Shown here: in pieces, positions 46,101-49,065 of the stretch
Position numbering within the stretch: position 1 is the first letter of the stretch
Layout of the letters: each line of letters starts with the position of its first letter
Source: Mactromeris polynyma
Lineage: Eukaryota > Mollusca > Bivalvia > Venerida > Mactridae
Assembly: GCA_032209605.1 (NCBI GenBank)
Contig: JASFXZ010000010.1
Location: forward strand, 9,445,385 to 9,509,384
Direction of reading: 5' to 3'
DNA length: 64,000 nucleotides
Notes under the pieces: model-generated
The model's database searches: none
What the model saw: only the letters and a program-made list of their open reading frames with translations
Told to the model about the DNA's origin: nothing
Translations under genes and position numbers: made by a program

Positions 46101-49065
46101 TCATGATATTTTATGGTTAGAATTAAGTATGTCACTCTACAATAACAGTAAACTAGTGTCACTGGTCAATATGTTATGTATGTCACTCTACAATAACAGT
46201 AAACTAGTGTCACTGGTCAATATGTTATCATGATATTTTATGGTTAGAATTAAGTATGTCACTCTACAATAACAGTAAACTAGCGTCACTGGTCAATATG
46301 TTATCATGATATTTTATGGTTAGAATTAAGTATGTCACTCTACAATAACAGTAAACTAGCGTCACTGGTCAATATGTTATCATGATATTTTATGGTTAGA
46401 ATTAAGTATGTCACTCTACAATAACAGTAAACTAGTGTCACTGGTCAATATGTTATCATGATATTTTATGGTTAGAATTAAGTATGTCACTCTACAATAA
46501 CAGTAAACTAGTGTCACTGGTCAATATATTATCATGATATTTTATGGCTAGAATTAAGTATGTCACTCTACAATAACAGTAAACTAGTGTCACTGGTCAA
46601 TATGTTATCATGATATTTTATGGTTAGAATTAAGTATGTCACTCTACAATAACAGTAAACTAGTGTCACTGGTCAATATATTATCATGATATTTTATGGC
46701 TAGAATTAAGTATGTCACTCTACAATAACAGTAAACTAGCGTCACTGGTCAATATGTTATCATGATATTTTATGGTTAGAATTAAGTATGTCACTCTACA
46801 ATAACAGTAAACTAGCGTCATTGGTCAATATGTTATCATGATATGTTATGGTTAGAATTAAGTATGTCACTCTACAATAACAGTAAACTAGCGTCATTGG
46901 TCAATATGTTATCATGATATTTTATGGTTAGAATTAAGTATGTCACTCTACAATAACAGTAAACTAGTGTCACTGGTCAATATGTTATGTATGTCACTCT
47001 ACAATAACAGTAAACTAGTGTCACTGGTCAATATGTTATCCTGATAGTTTATGGTTAGAATTAAGTATGTCACTCTACAATAATAGTAAACTAGTGTCAC
47101 TGGTCAATATGTTATCATGATATTTATTGTTTGAATTCAGTATGTCACTCTACAATAATAGTAAACTAGTGTCACTGGTCAATATGTTATCATGATAGTT
47201 TATGGTTAGAATTAAGTATGTCACTCTACAATAACAGTAAACAAATGTCACTGGTCAATATGTTACTGGTCAATATGTTATCCTGATATTTTATGGTTAG
47301 AATTAAGTATGTCACTCTACAATAATAGTAAACTAGCGTCACTGGTCAATATGTTATCATGATATTTTATGGTTTGAATTAAGTATGTCACTCTACAATA
47401 GCAGTAAACTAGTGTCACTGGTCAATATGTTATGTATGTCACTCTACAATAACAGTAAACTAGCGTCACTGGTCAATATGTTATCATGATATGTAATGGT
47501 TTGAATTAAGTATGTCACTCTACAATAACAGTAAACTAGTGTCACTGGTCAATATGTTATCATGATATTTTATGGTTAGAATTAAGAATGTCTCTCTACA
47601 ATAGCAGTAAACTAGTGTCATTGGTCAATATGTTATGTATGTCACTCTACAATAACAGTAAACTAGTGTCACTGGTCAATATGTTATCATGATATGTAAT
47701 GGTTTGAATTAAGTATGTCACTCTACAATAACAGTAAACTAGCGTCACTGGGCAATATGTTATCATGATATGTAATGGTTTGAATTAAGTATGTCACTCT
47801 ACAATAACAGTAAACTAGTGTCACTGGTCAATATGTTATCATGATAGTTTATGGTTAGAATTAAGTATGTCACTCTACAATAACAGTAAACTAGCGTCAC
47901 TGGTCAATATGTTATCATGATATGTAATGGTTTGAATTAAGTATGTCACTCTACTTGTATCATTTCTCAGTATGGCCACCAACCCTGATCGGCATATATT
48001 GAATGTTATCGATCTGCAGAGCGAAGTTGATAATCATGGTGTACAGAGAACGTAAATAATATTGTGCCATTACTCTAAAAGAAACTACTTTAAGACACCA
48101 CACGAACGTAGAGCACGTCACACGAAATGTGTAGGATAATTAAGGCTGCCTTAACTGTAAGACAATGTATCGATAGTCGATATAAAATTCAGAAATCATC
48201 GTGTAGTGGTATATATACCAGAGACAAACACCACCCCCGCAATGCTTCTTGTATTAGCATTGATCATGTCACTCATTACCCCACAGTGATTGTTTCAATT
48301 GACTATTTGCAAAAATGCAAACGTTATACGAGTGTACTATTACTATACCGATCATATACTCTGGGATTACAAACAGACTGGTTTCCATTCAGTCAATACA
48401 TGTAGCGTATAGGAAAATCGAAAGCATGGATTCTACTCGACGTTTTCTCTTCCAGTTTTCTGTCTATTTAGTGTTTAGAGAATCTGCGATTGAACGGGAA
48501 AATCAATGCTGCCTAGTATTGGATCGTCTCTTCCCTGTTTTAAGCTACATTGCAATTGTCAAGGTCAAATATGTTATGTACATATGCGTTAACTTGTATA
48601 TACAGTTGTTCAAGGATGTACGGTTGTACGATGTTATACATTCATAAATAATCATACAGTAAGCTGGTATCAATAAATATTCATAGTCACAAATAGAACA
48701 TCATAGGGCGTGTGATAATATGCAGTGATTATGAAAGCTGAGAAAATTGTCTAAATTGAAACATATACTGACCTTTTGAGGACACGTATCTTTTCAATAC
48801 GTCCGGCTCTGCAAGTATTTAAACTATTAGTCAATAATGATTTCTGATTATTCGGTTTGAGCAAACTTTTTAAAACAACACTATTTTCTCCACTTCCAGC
48901 CTCACGTTTTCTACGTACAACAATCACAGTTTCTGTAGGATCAAAATTAAACTGAGCTTGACTGTCCGTATTTTCCTTCGGTATCTCCGGACTCATGGCC
49001 CCTCGGTAGGGATCTTGTCCCTTCCCGGGACCCTCGGGGTCCAATAAAATGCTAGTCACAACCAT
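6873..49065 (-). CDS. Mitf: MITF/TFE-family bHLH-zip transcription factor gene (gene-level entry)
   Basis: This entry covers a split gene on the minus strand. Coding exons, 5' to 3', are 19357-19251, 13579-13366, 11588-11343, 10557-10450, 9825-9651, 8807-8732, 8076-7929 and 7175-6873 (stop). All introns are GT-AG and all phases match, giving 458 residues; an alternative 5' exon, 49065-48773, gives 520. Seen: a basic region with ERRRR, the HLH, a leucine zipper, an LMRQQ N-terminal block, a LENPTRYH block and a DPDSP block, in the same order as vertebrate MITF, TFE3 and TFEB. Known for the family: homodimers bind CACGTG/CACATG E-boxes and control lysosome, autophagy and pigment-cell genes, with mTORC1 and Rag GTPases controlling nuclear entry. 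Invertebrates usually have one such gene, so Mitf is the best name. The use of the distal exon is inferred from splice phase and sequence resemblance, not proven. Confidence 0.93.
7471..7585. repeat. CCAAT-palindrome family copy 7, in a Mitf intron
   Basis: GTGGAGACAAGCCTCAAATG left, TTACCATTGGTCAATTTTC and CCAACCAATCAAAT middle, AAAGGTCTCCAAATGTATAA right. Confidence 0.65.
7617..7917 (+). repeat. ~290-bp dispersed repeat, copy 1
   Basis: Begins AAGAAATATCTTTAAAAAAG then ATGGTTGGCGCAA, and runs to TATGCAAATAGCAAAACCATG and TTAGTACG. The four other copies are 15662-15930 (+), 29464-29775 (-), 37868-38180 (-) and 38728-39025 (+). No tRNA head, inverted ends or coding frame was recognised. Confidence 0.75.
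7929..8076 (-). CDS. Mitf: Mitf loop, helix 2 and leucine zipper exon
   Basis: Residues 309-358. [20 protein letters not shown] is helix 2 and matches vertebrate [20 protein letters not shown]; the zipper follows (heptad hydrophobics through RKMLIRIQ). The acceptor is TTCATTTCAG and the donor ATACAG/gtcagt. The loop reads DPDLRQNKG where vertebrates have DPDMRWNKG, so the Trp is replaced by Gln. The zipper continues into the next exon as [11 protein letters not shown]. Confidence 0.96.
8500..8690 (+). mobile_element. SINE, family B copy 1 (bivalve-like body)
   Basis: GTTCGAAACCCAGG is a tRNA-type B box. The body TCAGTTGCTTGTGGAGGAGA and CCCAGGAGCACAGGCTAGGT matches the copy on the other strand at 31205-31400. 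Only the B-box side of the head remains. Confidence 0.55.
8732..8807 (-). CDS. Mitf: Mitf basic region and helix 1 exon
   Basis: Residues 284-308 plus two bases: [20 protein letters not shown] then PKTID. With His281 this gives the H-x3-E-x3-R pattern (His281, Glu285, Arg289) that reads CACGTG. It is nearly identical to vertebrate MITF. The acceptor is GTTTACAG and the donor GATCC/gtgagt. The exon is only 76 bases, and an overlapping plus-strand frame is a shadow. Confidence 0.96.
8870..9018 (+). repeat. Dispersed repeat with GGAGGTCTGTATGG, copy 1
   Basis: TTTTCCTGGAGGTCTGTATG then GGGAGGCATTGTCTTATGCA and GTGGC..TTCC. It is shared with 21780-22025 (+) and 50640-50895 (-). An open frame over it is not conserved between copies. 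Confidence 0.6.
9180..9580. repeat. Dispersed element ending GACGACGGATGACGGAC / CTCACCATGAGCAC
   Basis: Contains CTGTCGGCCACAGGCCGGCA (hairpin), a long body (CTAGACCTTATGGTTTACAC, GAGGAGATATGGTTTAAAG) and a GACGGATGAC-rich tail. This layout is common in bivalve repeats as I recall them; the boundaries are approximate. Confidence 0.4.
9651..9825 (-). CDS. Mitf: Mitf exon leading into the basic region
   Basis: Residues 226-283 plus one base. The acceptor is ATGTCCACAG and the donor AACATGA/gtatgt. It ends [18 protein letters not shown], matching vertebrate [19 protein letters not shown], the start of the basic DNA-binding region. Joining to the next exon makes NHNMIERRRR in frame. His281 at the end of this exon is the conserved E-box contact. 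Confidence 0.95.
9872..9990. repeat. CCAAT-palindrome family copy 8
   Basis: GGCCCAAAGTCGTAAAACTG left, TTGTCATTGGTCGAATTT middle, then GGAACCAATCAGGGGC with a short tandem duplication of CAACCAATCAGGGGCA. Confidence 0.6.
10160..10330 (+). repeat. Dispersed repeat shared with 56895-57047
   Basis: TTGCGTTCAGTTACAGCTAA then CAGTCGC.AATG, CCATTGTATCACATT and CTTTACTGAA..GGGCAG are found again in the same order at 56895-57047. Confidence 0.65.
10450..10557 (-). CDS. Mitf: Mitf acidic activation exon
   Basis: Residues 190-225. The acceptor is TTTGTAG. A first possible donor (CAAAG/gtattg, at about 10493) would break the frame with the next exon. The donor CCACA/gtacgt at 10449 keeps phase 0 and joins LEQLSST to NPASSDYV, so it is preferred. 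The exon encodes [20 protein letters not shown], similar in place and character to the acidic IDDVIDDIISLESSYN activation segment of MITF. Confidence 0.82.
11194..11323. mobile_element. Pogo-like MITE, truncated
   Basis: GGTGGTCTTAATATTGAGGT, AGAGCAAAACAGTGAAAATG and TTTAAGCGAGGTTTTACTGTA are the right-hand part of the family. A further end fragment (GAGGTTTCACTGTACA) lies at about 11110-11126. Confidence 0.65.
11343..11588 (-). CDS. Mitf: Mitf exon with LENPTRYH block and DSP site
   Basis: Residues 108-189; the acceptor is TTTTTTCAG, the donor CTGAG/gtaaat, and both borders are phase 0. [20 protein letters not shown] matches [20 protein letters not shown] of TFE3 almost residue for residue. 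Further on, [14 protein letters not shown] aligns with GSAPNSPMAML, where the vertebrate Ser-Pro is an ERK/mTORC1 phosphosite (Ser142 in TFEB), so this regulatory serine appears kept. Confidence 0.93.
11600..11985. repeat. Degenerate tandem repeat, ~125-bp unit with ~30-bp subunits
   Basis: AAGTTCACATTGTGAATGTA followed by TTCATAAACAGGTCATGTAT and AATTAAACAAGGCAAGTATT appears twice almost unchanged, then decays rightward. It lies in a Mitf intron. Confidence 0.65.
12722..12993. mobile_element. Probable hAT-type MITE
   Basis: CTGGGGCGGATCCAGGATTT at the left and GTGCCCCCGGATCCGCTAGT at the right form imperfect inverted ends typical in style of hAT MITEs. A G-rich run follows the left end. Confidence 0.5.
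13366..13579 (-). CDS. Mitf: Mitf exon with Rag-binding-type helix
   Basis: Residues 36-107 of the short form. It starts after a TTTTCAG acceptor (phase 2) and ends TTCAG/gttag (phase 0). The block [20 protein letters not shown] aligns with the TFEB N-terminus (MASRIGLRMQLMREQ), the segment known to contact Rag GTPases and bring the factor to lysosomes. The Arg equivalent to TFEB Arg4 is present, but the position of Ser3, a reported phosphorylation site, is Met here. A proline/serine-rich tail leads to PPQVLQ, matching the vertebrate VPxEVLK that precedes the next exon. Confidence 0.92.
13617..13760. mobile_element. Pogo-like MITE, partly decayed
   Basis: CAGTAAAACATCCCCTGAAG, GACCACCTCATAAATAAGAC and TCAATTATCGAACCACCTCA. 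It lies 37 bases upstream (minus sense) of the Mitf exon at 13366-13579. Confidence 0.6.
13850..13950. repeat. CCAAT-palindrome family copy 9
   Basis: TCACCATTGGTCAATTTTAA, AAACAACCAATCAGACGCTT and GACAGGTCTCCAAGCTCA. Confidence 0.65.
13955..15045. other. Intronic DNA without a recognisable feature
   Basis: Within the intron between the first two proximal Mitf exons. AT-rich; no exon or repeat kinship was seen. Confidence 0.35.
15050..15200 (+). mobile_element. tRNA-headed SINE remnant
   Basis: TGTGGCTGAGTGGTTACGGC is an A-box/D-arm, CCGCC..GGGCGG an anticodon stem, and GGCTCAAATTCTG a weakened B box. The acceptor stem does not pair, so it is not a working tRNA gene. Confidence 0.55.
15662..15930 (+). 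repeat. ~290-bp dispersed repeat, copy 2
   Basis: AAATATCTTGAAAAAAGATG, GGTTGGCGCAATTTGA and GGATTTTGGTAAGGTAACGT; it lacks a short internal part compared with the copy at 38728. Confidence 0.7.
16265..16388. repeat. CCAAT-palindrome family copy 10
   Basis: AGACCAGTCTCAGTAAGCAG, TTGCCATTGGTTAATTATA, AAACCAATCAGATGCTTG and TTGGTCTCAAAACTCA. Confidence 0.65.
16975..17216. mobile_element. MITE with CGCCTTTAATAACGCAA ends
   Basis: The left end CGCCTTTAATAACGCAACTT is inverted at the right end TTGCGTTTTTAATGGCG. The right half (CTAATT.AAA..TTGCGTTTTTAATGG) recurs at 36690-36730. Confidence 0.6.
17785..17870 (-). mobile_element. tRNA-derived SINE head
   Basis: On the minus strand GCCGGTTAGCTCAATTGGAA then GAGCGC is a clear A-box region; the B-box area GTTGCATGTTTGAGTC is degraded. 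The tRNA fold is incomplete. Confidence 0.55.
18015..18235 (-). mobile_element. SINE, family A copy 1 (bivalve-like central domain)
   Basis: On the minus strand GGGTTTGAATCCCACCA (B box) is followed by GCAAGCTGGCTTATGGAAGG, TGGATGGTTCTACCCAG and GCTGGAAAAATCTTTACACA. The copy at 50955-51125 shares the B box, AGCTGGCTAAC and GTTCTACC. From memory this body is like SINEs described in bivalves; the family name needs a library search. Confidence 0.6.
18240..19250. other. Intronic DNA, nothing recognised
   Basis: Lies directly downstream (minus sense) of the proximal first Mitf exon. AT-rich, without exon-like frames or listed repeats. Confidence 0.35.
19251..19357 (-). CDS. Mitf: Mitf proximal first coding exon (MITF-A-like start)
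   Basis: The exon encodes residues 1-35 plus two bases: [15 protein letters not shown], then a block ending TFYQLKS. It matches the SGIVPDF..TYYELKS segment near the start of vertebrate MITF-A and SGIVADI..SFYELKS of TFE3, including the spacing between the two blocks. The donor is CAAAG/gtaaaa, phase 2. The ATG at 19357 is the natural start, since the upstream sequence is promoter-like with ATTGG/CCAAT words at about 19440-19490. This makes a short isoform lacking the distal exon. Confidence 0.88.
19358..19500 (-). promoter_or_regulatory. Probable proximal Mitf promoter region
   Basis: This sequence lies immediately upstream (minus sense) of the MADSGIV start. It contains a GATTGGCTGATTACAATCAG foldback and a further ATTGG, that is, inverted CCAAT boxes on both strands. 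It is more GC-rich than the surroundings. No TATA box is evident. The call rests on position and CCAAT words only. Confidence 0.35.
19617..19686. mobile_element. Very short foldback element, related to 1826-1903
   Basis: CTCCTACGCAGTGATCTCCC and the inverted GGGAAGATAACCGCTGCGTG enclose TTATTGCTGTACTGCA. It sits about 260 bases upstream of the proximal Mitf start. Confidence 0.6.
19925..20085 (-). mobile_element. tRNA-Arg-like SINE head
   Basis: On the minus strand AGTGGTCGATGGGTAGAGCG (A box), a loop CTCCTGA that would be a CCU anticodon, and GAGTTCGATCCC (B box). The T stem and acceptor stem pair poorly, so it is a SINE or pseudogene and not a tRNA gene. Confidence 0.6.
20559..21578. repeat. 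51-bp minisatellite, about 20 copies, open in four frames
   Basis: The unit is CATGGTTGGAAGAAAAACCA + GGATCGGTCCGGTTAGAGGG + TATCTGTGTGC. 51 is divisible by three and the unit lacks stops in two frames on each strand, so frames of about 280-325 codons appear on both strands. The variants (CC/AC, A/G, T/C at a few sites) change residues as often as not in each frame. Two late units lack three bases. No splice or start context supports a gene. Confidence 0.9.
21780..22025 (+). repeat. Dispersed repeat with GGAGGTCTGTGTGG, copy 2
   Basis: TTTCGGCCTATTGTTGCTAG to TTTTCCCGGAGGTCTGTGTG and GGTGGCGTTCCTTGTAGCAA; the same order as 50640-50895 read on the other strand. It lies just past the 51-bp array. 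Confidence 0.65.
23000..23181. mobile_element. Pogo-like MITE, complete
   Basis: TACAGTAAAACCTCAATAAT at the left and TTAAGTGAGGTTTTACTGTT at the right, with AGAGCAAAAACAGTGAATAT inside. Same orientation as 63462-63632. Confidence 0.8.
23707..23881. mobile_element. Pogo-like MITE, diverged
   Basis: TACAGTTACATCTCAATTAG left and TCTTATTAGTGAGGTTTTCACT right, with three GACCACCT-type words inside. Confidence 0.65.
24060..25460. other. No recognisable feature except a small perfect hairpin
   Basis: AT-rich. At 25373-25395 GACGGTACC and GGTACCGTC flank a 5-base loop. Overlapping frames around 24360-24720 are not exon-like. Confidence 0.4.
25470..25560. repeat. GACGGACG-rich tract
   Basis: CGGACGGACGGACAGACGG and GACGGACGGACTGGCAGACA. 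Such tracts end dispersed elements elsewhere in the window (9490-9550, 42100-42120, 60910-60920). Confidence 0.6.
25680..27140. other. No recognisable feature
   Basis: AT-rich DNA without clear exons or listed repeats. Around 26750-26900 TAAGAGAATG.TG(G/A)GT.TCAAAA is duplicated at a spacing of about 115 bases. Confidence 0.35.
27145..27250. repeat. CCAAT-palindrome family copy 11
   Basis: GAACTGAGATTGGAGGCTCG, TGTCATTGGTCAGTTTCAG, ACAACCAATCAGGTGTTG and GAGTTTTGAACATAAAC. Confidence 0.6.
27261..27491. mobile_element. MITE with ACTGGTCAAAAG inverted ends, copy 2 (complete)
   Basis: The left end ACTGGTCAAAAGAGTTAACC pairs with the right end GCACTTCTGACCAGTATA. The CCGCCATTTTGTATTTTGAG start is shared with 45724-45870. 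It directly follows CCAAT-palindrome copy 11. Confidence 0.7.
27664..27846. mobile_element. MITE with TACACTGCAACCTCT ends
   Basis: TACACTGCAACCTCTACAAA at the left is inverted at the right as AGAGAGGTTGAACTGTACA. Pogo-like ends, but the interior is unlike the main family. Confidence 0.65.
27869..28044. mobile_element. Pogo-like MITE
   Basis: TACTCCACTTAAAGACCACC left, CTGTTTGGCTCTTTATTCAA middle, TTATTATCGAGGTTATGCTGTA right. Same orientation as 42561-42722. Confidence 0.75.
28317..28559. mobile_element. MITE with TTGAGCGCTGCTACGG ends
   Basis: The left end TTGAGCGCTGCTACGGG and the inverted right end CGTACAGCGGCGCTCAA bound 243 bases. Near the right end lie ATGTCACACAGTGTGACGTT and AGTGACGTCACTT palindromes (CRE-like). 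Confidence 0.65.
29464..29775 (-). repeat. ~290-bp dispersed repeat, copy 3
   Basis: The plus strand reads CGGCGCAGCCGTACTAACAT at the left and GCGCCGACCATCTTTTTACA then AGATATTTCTTG at the right, the reverse of copy 1. Confidence 0.75.
29925..30032 (-). mobile_element. tRNA-derived SINE head
   Basis: On the minus strand CCGTGGCAAAATGGTTAAGG is a serine/leucine-type A-box arm, CATCCGCCTTCGGAG the anticodon-arm region, and GAAGGTTCCGATTTCGG a weak B box. Confidence 0.55.
30730..30849. mobile_element. Pogo-like MITE, left-truncated, abutting a 10-bp array
   Basis: CACTGTTTTGCTCTCTATTC, AGCCTCAATAATAAGACCAG and TCTTATTAATGAGGGTTTTA. The 10-bp array starts about 12 bases after its right end. 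Confidence 0.7.
30861..31030. repeat. 10-bp minisatellite, 17 perfect copies
   Basis: CTGGCGACAC is repeated 17 times without a single change, flanked by imperfect traces. Perfect identity means very recent expansion or an assembly collapse. Long frames across it are artefacts. Confidence 0.95.
31205..31400 (-). mobile_element. SINE, family B copy 2
   Basis: On the minus strand GTCCGGTTAGTTCAATGGAC (A box) and GTGTTCGTTTCCCGGAC (B box) form the tRNA-like head. The body GTCAGCTGCTTGTGGAGAGC and TTCCAGGAAAATTGGTCAGA is shared with 8500-8690. Confidence 0.65.
31719..31812. repeat. CCAAT-palindrome family copy 12
   Basis: GCATCTGATTGGTTAGTTCT, TTGATCAATGGGAAGGCTGC and AAAAACTCGAAGG. Confidence 0.55.
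32118..32551. mobile_element. Pogo-like MITE with internal 36-bp array (about 8 copies)
   Basis: TACAGTAAAACGCTAAAAGC at the left and TCTTATTATTGAGATTTCAC at the right are ordinary family ends. Between about 32217 and 32505 the unit TTTCGATAATCGGACCACCT + CATAACTAAAACCGAC (36 bp) is repeated about eight times with few changes. The ~100-codon frames on the minus strand are the array read in triplets. Confidence 0.85.
33150..33305. repeat. Dispersed repeat with poly-C start
   Basis: A C-run at 33152-33166 is followed by GACCGTGACCTTCATGGCAC, ATCATGCTTTAAATCAAAAC and GTACGGACGGTC. It looks like the reverse-ended relative of 3180-3412 and 41945-42120. Confidence 0.4.
33505..33850. repeat. Duplicated segment, partner of 41150-41470
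   Basis: CCTATAGTTAAAACATCAAT, TGAACTCGTAATGTATTGAT and TATACATTGCAATGGTTCTT recur in the same order and spacing at 41150-41470, with roughly 80 to 85 percent identity by eye. Confidence 0.7.
33866..34040. mobile_element. MITE of the CAGTCAAACCTG family, copy 1
   Basis: TACAGTCAAACCTGTGAACA left and TCTTTACAGACAGGTTTGAC right; the interior CACCAATTTTATCTCCCATC is almost identical to the copies at 36838-37030 and 53196-53389. Confidence 0.8.
34075..34203. mobile_element. Pogo-like MITE fragment next to the preceding MITE
   Basis: CATGGACCAGTTTTTATTTT and TCTCATTATTGAGGCTTTAC ending TGTA. Its left part is missing or replaced by the CAGTCAAACCTG element. Confidence 0.6.
34783..35020. repeat. 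54-bp tandem array, about 4.4 copies, with E-box words
   Basis: The unit is ACAATTCTACATTGCGACGT + CGTAAATGGTTCACATGTAT + CTTTATATTTACGA. CGTAAAT and ATTTACG in each unit can pair. The first unit has CACGTG; the second and third have CACATG or CACATGTG. The last unit has decayed. Confidence 0.85.
35574..36098. mobile_element. ~525-bp non-autonomous DNA transposon rich in CGATCG palindromes
   Basis: GCCTCAGTCACACCGGTTCG at the left is inverted at the right as GGCCCGGTGTGACTGGGGC. The interior is packed with short inverted words such as TACGATC, GCGATCGC, TCGTACGATC and GATCGATCG. It has split a degenerate tandem repeat (AACAATATAAC.CTAACTGGT), whose copies resume at 36102. No transposase frame. 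Confidence 0.75.
36690..36735. repeat. End fragment of the CGCCTTTAATAACGCAA MITE
   Basis: AAGCCTAATTAAAACAGTTG and CGTTTTTAATGGTGTTAAGT match the right end of the element at 16975-17216. Confidence 0.55.
36838..37030. mobile_element. MITE of the CAGTCAAACCTG family, copy 2
   Basis: TACGGTCAAACCTGTGTTAA left and ACAGACAGGGTTGACTGTA right; the interior is nearly identical to 33866-34040, suggesting recent activity. Confidence 0.85.
37868..38180 (-). repeat. ~290-bp dispersed repeat, copy 4
   Basis: The plus strand reads CAGCGCAGCCGTACTAACAT at the left and TTGCGCCGACCATCTTATGT at the right. With copy 5 it forms a large inverted pair about 550 bases apart. Confidence 0.8.
38728..39025 (+). 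repeat. ~290-bp dispersed repeat, copy 5
   Basis: AGATGGTCGGCGCAATTTGA, GCCGAGATGTGACGATTGCT and CATGTTAGTACGGC. Close to copy 4 in sequence and in opposite orientation. Confidence 0.8.
39114..39521. repeat. 68-bp tandem array, six copies, five with a CACGTG E-box
   Basis: The unit is GCAATTAATATTTATACCAA + TTAATGTAATCTTGATTATC + CAGAACCGTTCACGTGCTAG + CTAGTTTT. The copies are essentially identical. TTCACGTGC lies at 39162, 39230, 39298, 39366 and 39434; the sixth copy has TTCATGTGC. Each unit also has AATTAAT homeobox-type words. It lies in the putative long first intron of Mitf. Confidence 0.93.
39540..40510. repeat. Degenerate tandem repeat, roughly 110-130-bp period
   Basis: The phrase ATTGTTTCTTA..TT.TCCACCCTAC, then a GAACAAGTG/CAAGTGTTAAG block and an ACAAGTGACCA block, comes back seven or eight times with heavy decay. 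CACGTGAT occurs at 40165. Confidence 0.6.
40510..41140. other. No recognisable feature
   Basis: AT-rich DNA between the degenerate array and the duplicated segment at 41150; nothing exon-like. Confidence 0.35.
41150..41470. repeat. Duplicated segment, partner of 33505-33850
   Basis: TTCTATAGTTAAAACATCAA, TGAACTCATAATATATTGAT and TATACATTGCAATGGTTCTT, in the same order as the partner. It directly precedes the TIR element at 41521. Confidence 0.7.
41521..42850. mobile_element. 1.33-kb non-autonomous transposon with ~65-bp inverted ends built of 17-bp direct repeats
   Basis: The left arm TCACGACCCGATTTGTAATA then CATGTAAAAACCCGTTTTGT is the reverse complement of the right arm ending ATTACAAAACGGGTCGTGA. 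Inside each arm the word ACCCGTTTTGTAATAAA is repeated three times. The interior holds a GACCTTGAC-type repeat (about 41945-42120) and a pogo-like MITE (42561-42722), so other elements landed in it. No clear target-site duplication and no transposase frame. Confidence 0.75.
42561..42722. mobile_element. Pogo-like MITE, complete (reference copy)
   Basis: TACAGTAAAACCTCACTTAA left and TTATTATCGAGGTTATACTGTA right; CTGTTTTGCTCTTTATTCAA inside. TA at both ends fits a TA target duplication. It is nested in the 41521-42850 element. Confidence 0.85.
43137..43250. repeat. CCAAT-palindrome family copy 13
   Basis: CTCTGATTGGTTGGTTCAAT, TTGACCTATGGCATTGCTGC and GAGGCTGGACCACGTACTCA. Confidence 0.55.
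43480..43752. mobile_element. Pogo-like element with CAGTCGGTCCTCGTTCATTCG ends
   Basis: TACAGTCGGTCCTCGTTCAT left and ATACGAAGTCCGACTGTA right, with ATTCGAATTCATCGGGTCCG inside. The copy at 59837-60021 has the same ends in reverse. The style CAGTNGAACCTCG..ATTCGAA is known from Tigger/pogo MITEs. The small frames inside are not conserved between the copies. Confidence 0.7.
44133..45353. repeat. Higher-order tandem array of 16-18-bp units (GAACACTATGCCCCC)
   Basis: Units such as GAACACTATGCCCCCT, AGGACACACTGCCTCCTA and GAACAATATGCCCACTA alternate in ordered cycles of about 85-115 bases, so it is a higher-order repeat of about 1.2 kb. It is strongly strand-biased in composition (C-rich plus strand). 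Confidence 0.92.
45356..45680. repeat. 36-bp tandem array, about 7 good copies and decayed tail
   Basis: The unit is AAACGATTACTCTAAAGTCT + CAATTAACTTGTGAGT. It begins directly where the preceding array ends and decays to the right. Confidence 0.9.
45724..45870. mobile_element. MITE with ACTGGTCAAAAG end, copy 3 (right end lost)
   Basis: ATACTGGTCAAAAGATCTAG, CCGCCATTTTGTACATTTAG, GACAAAGTGATCTAAGATGA and TTCAATTCATTTGCATCATG match 27261-27491. Confidence 0.7.
45900..45968 (-). mobile_element. tRNA-like SINE head (B box intact)
   Basis: On the minus strand GGTGTAGTGGTTAGCATAAC is a good A-box arm and CGGGTTCGATTCCCGG a perfect T-arm. The anticodon arm is about nine bases too short and the acceptor stem pairs only at the first bases, so it is a SINE or tRNA pseudogene. 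Confidence 0.7.
46012..47955. repeat. 76-bp satellite, about 26 copies, with recurrent short monomers
   Basis: The unit is TATGTTATCATGATATTTTA + TGGTTAGAATTAAGTATGTC + ACTCTACAATAACAGTAAAC + TAGTGTCACTGGTCAA. Four monomers (at about 46172, 46980, 47427 and 47629) lack 25 bases, jumping from TATGTTA to TGTATGTC; the same deletion recurs, so it spread by array homogenisation. GTGTC/GCGTC is a common variant. Confidence 0.95.
47956..48720. other. No recognisable feature
   Basis: Between the satellite and the distal Mitf exon. The overlapping frames around 48127-48647 show no family resemblance or exon-like borders that I could recognise. Confidence 0.35.
48773..49065 (-). CDS. Mitf: Putative distal alternative first coding exon of Mitf
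   Basis: The open frame starts with ATG at 49065 and encodes 97 residues plus two bases, then a GT donor (AAAAG/gtcagt). The exon ends in phase 2, exactly like the 19251 exon, so it can splice to the exon beginning at 13579 (a Ser codon is formed, followed by [11 protein letters not shown]). The stretch [21 protein letters not shown] resembles the TFE3 N-terminus, where a V-F-V-L-L-E-E-R-R..SLNSLLP segment lies upstream of the exon shared with MITF-A. A second in-frame ATG (MSPEIPKEN) could also serve. Nothing is known from sequence alone about its expression. It might instead belong to another minus-strand gene with phase-2 splicing, but no other such exon was found between it and 19357. Confidence 0.62.
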
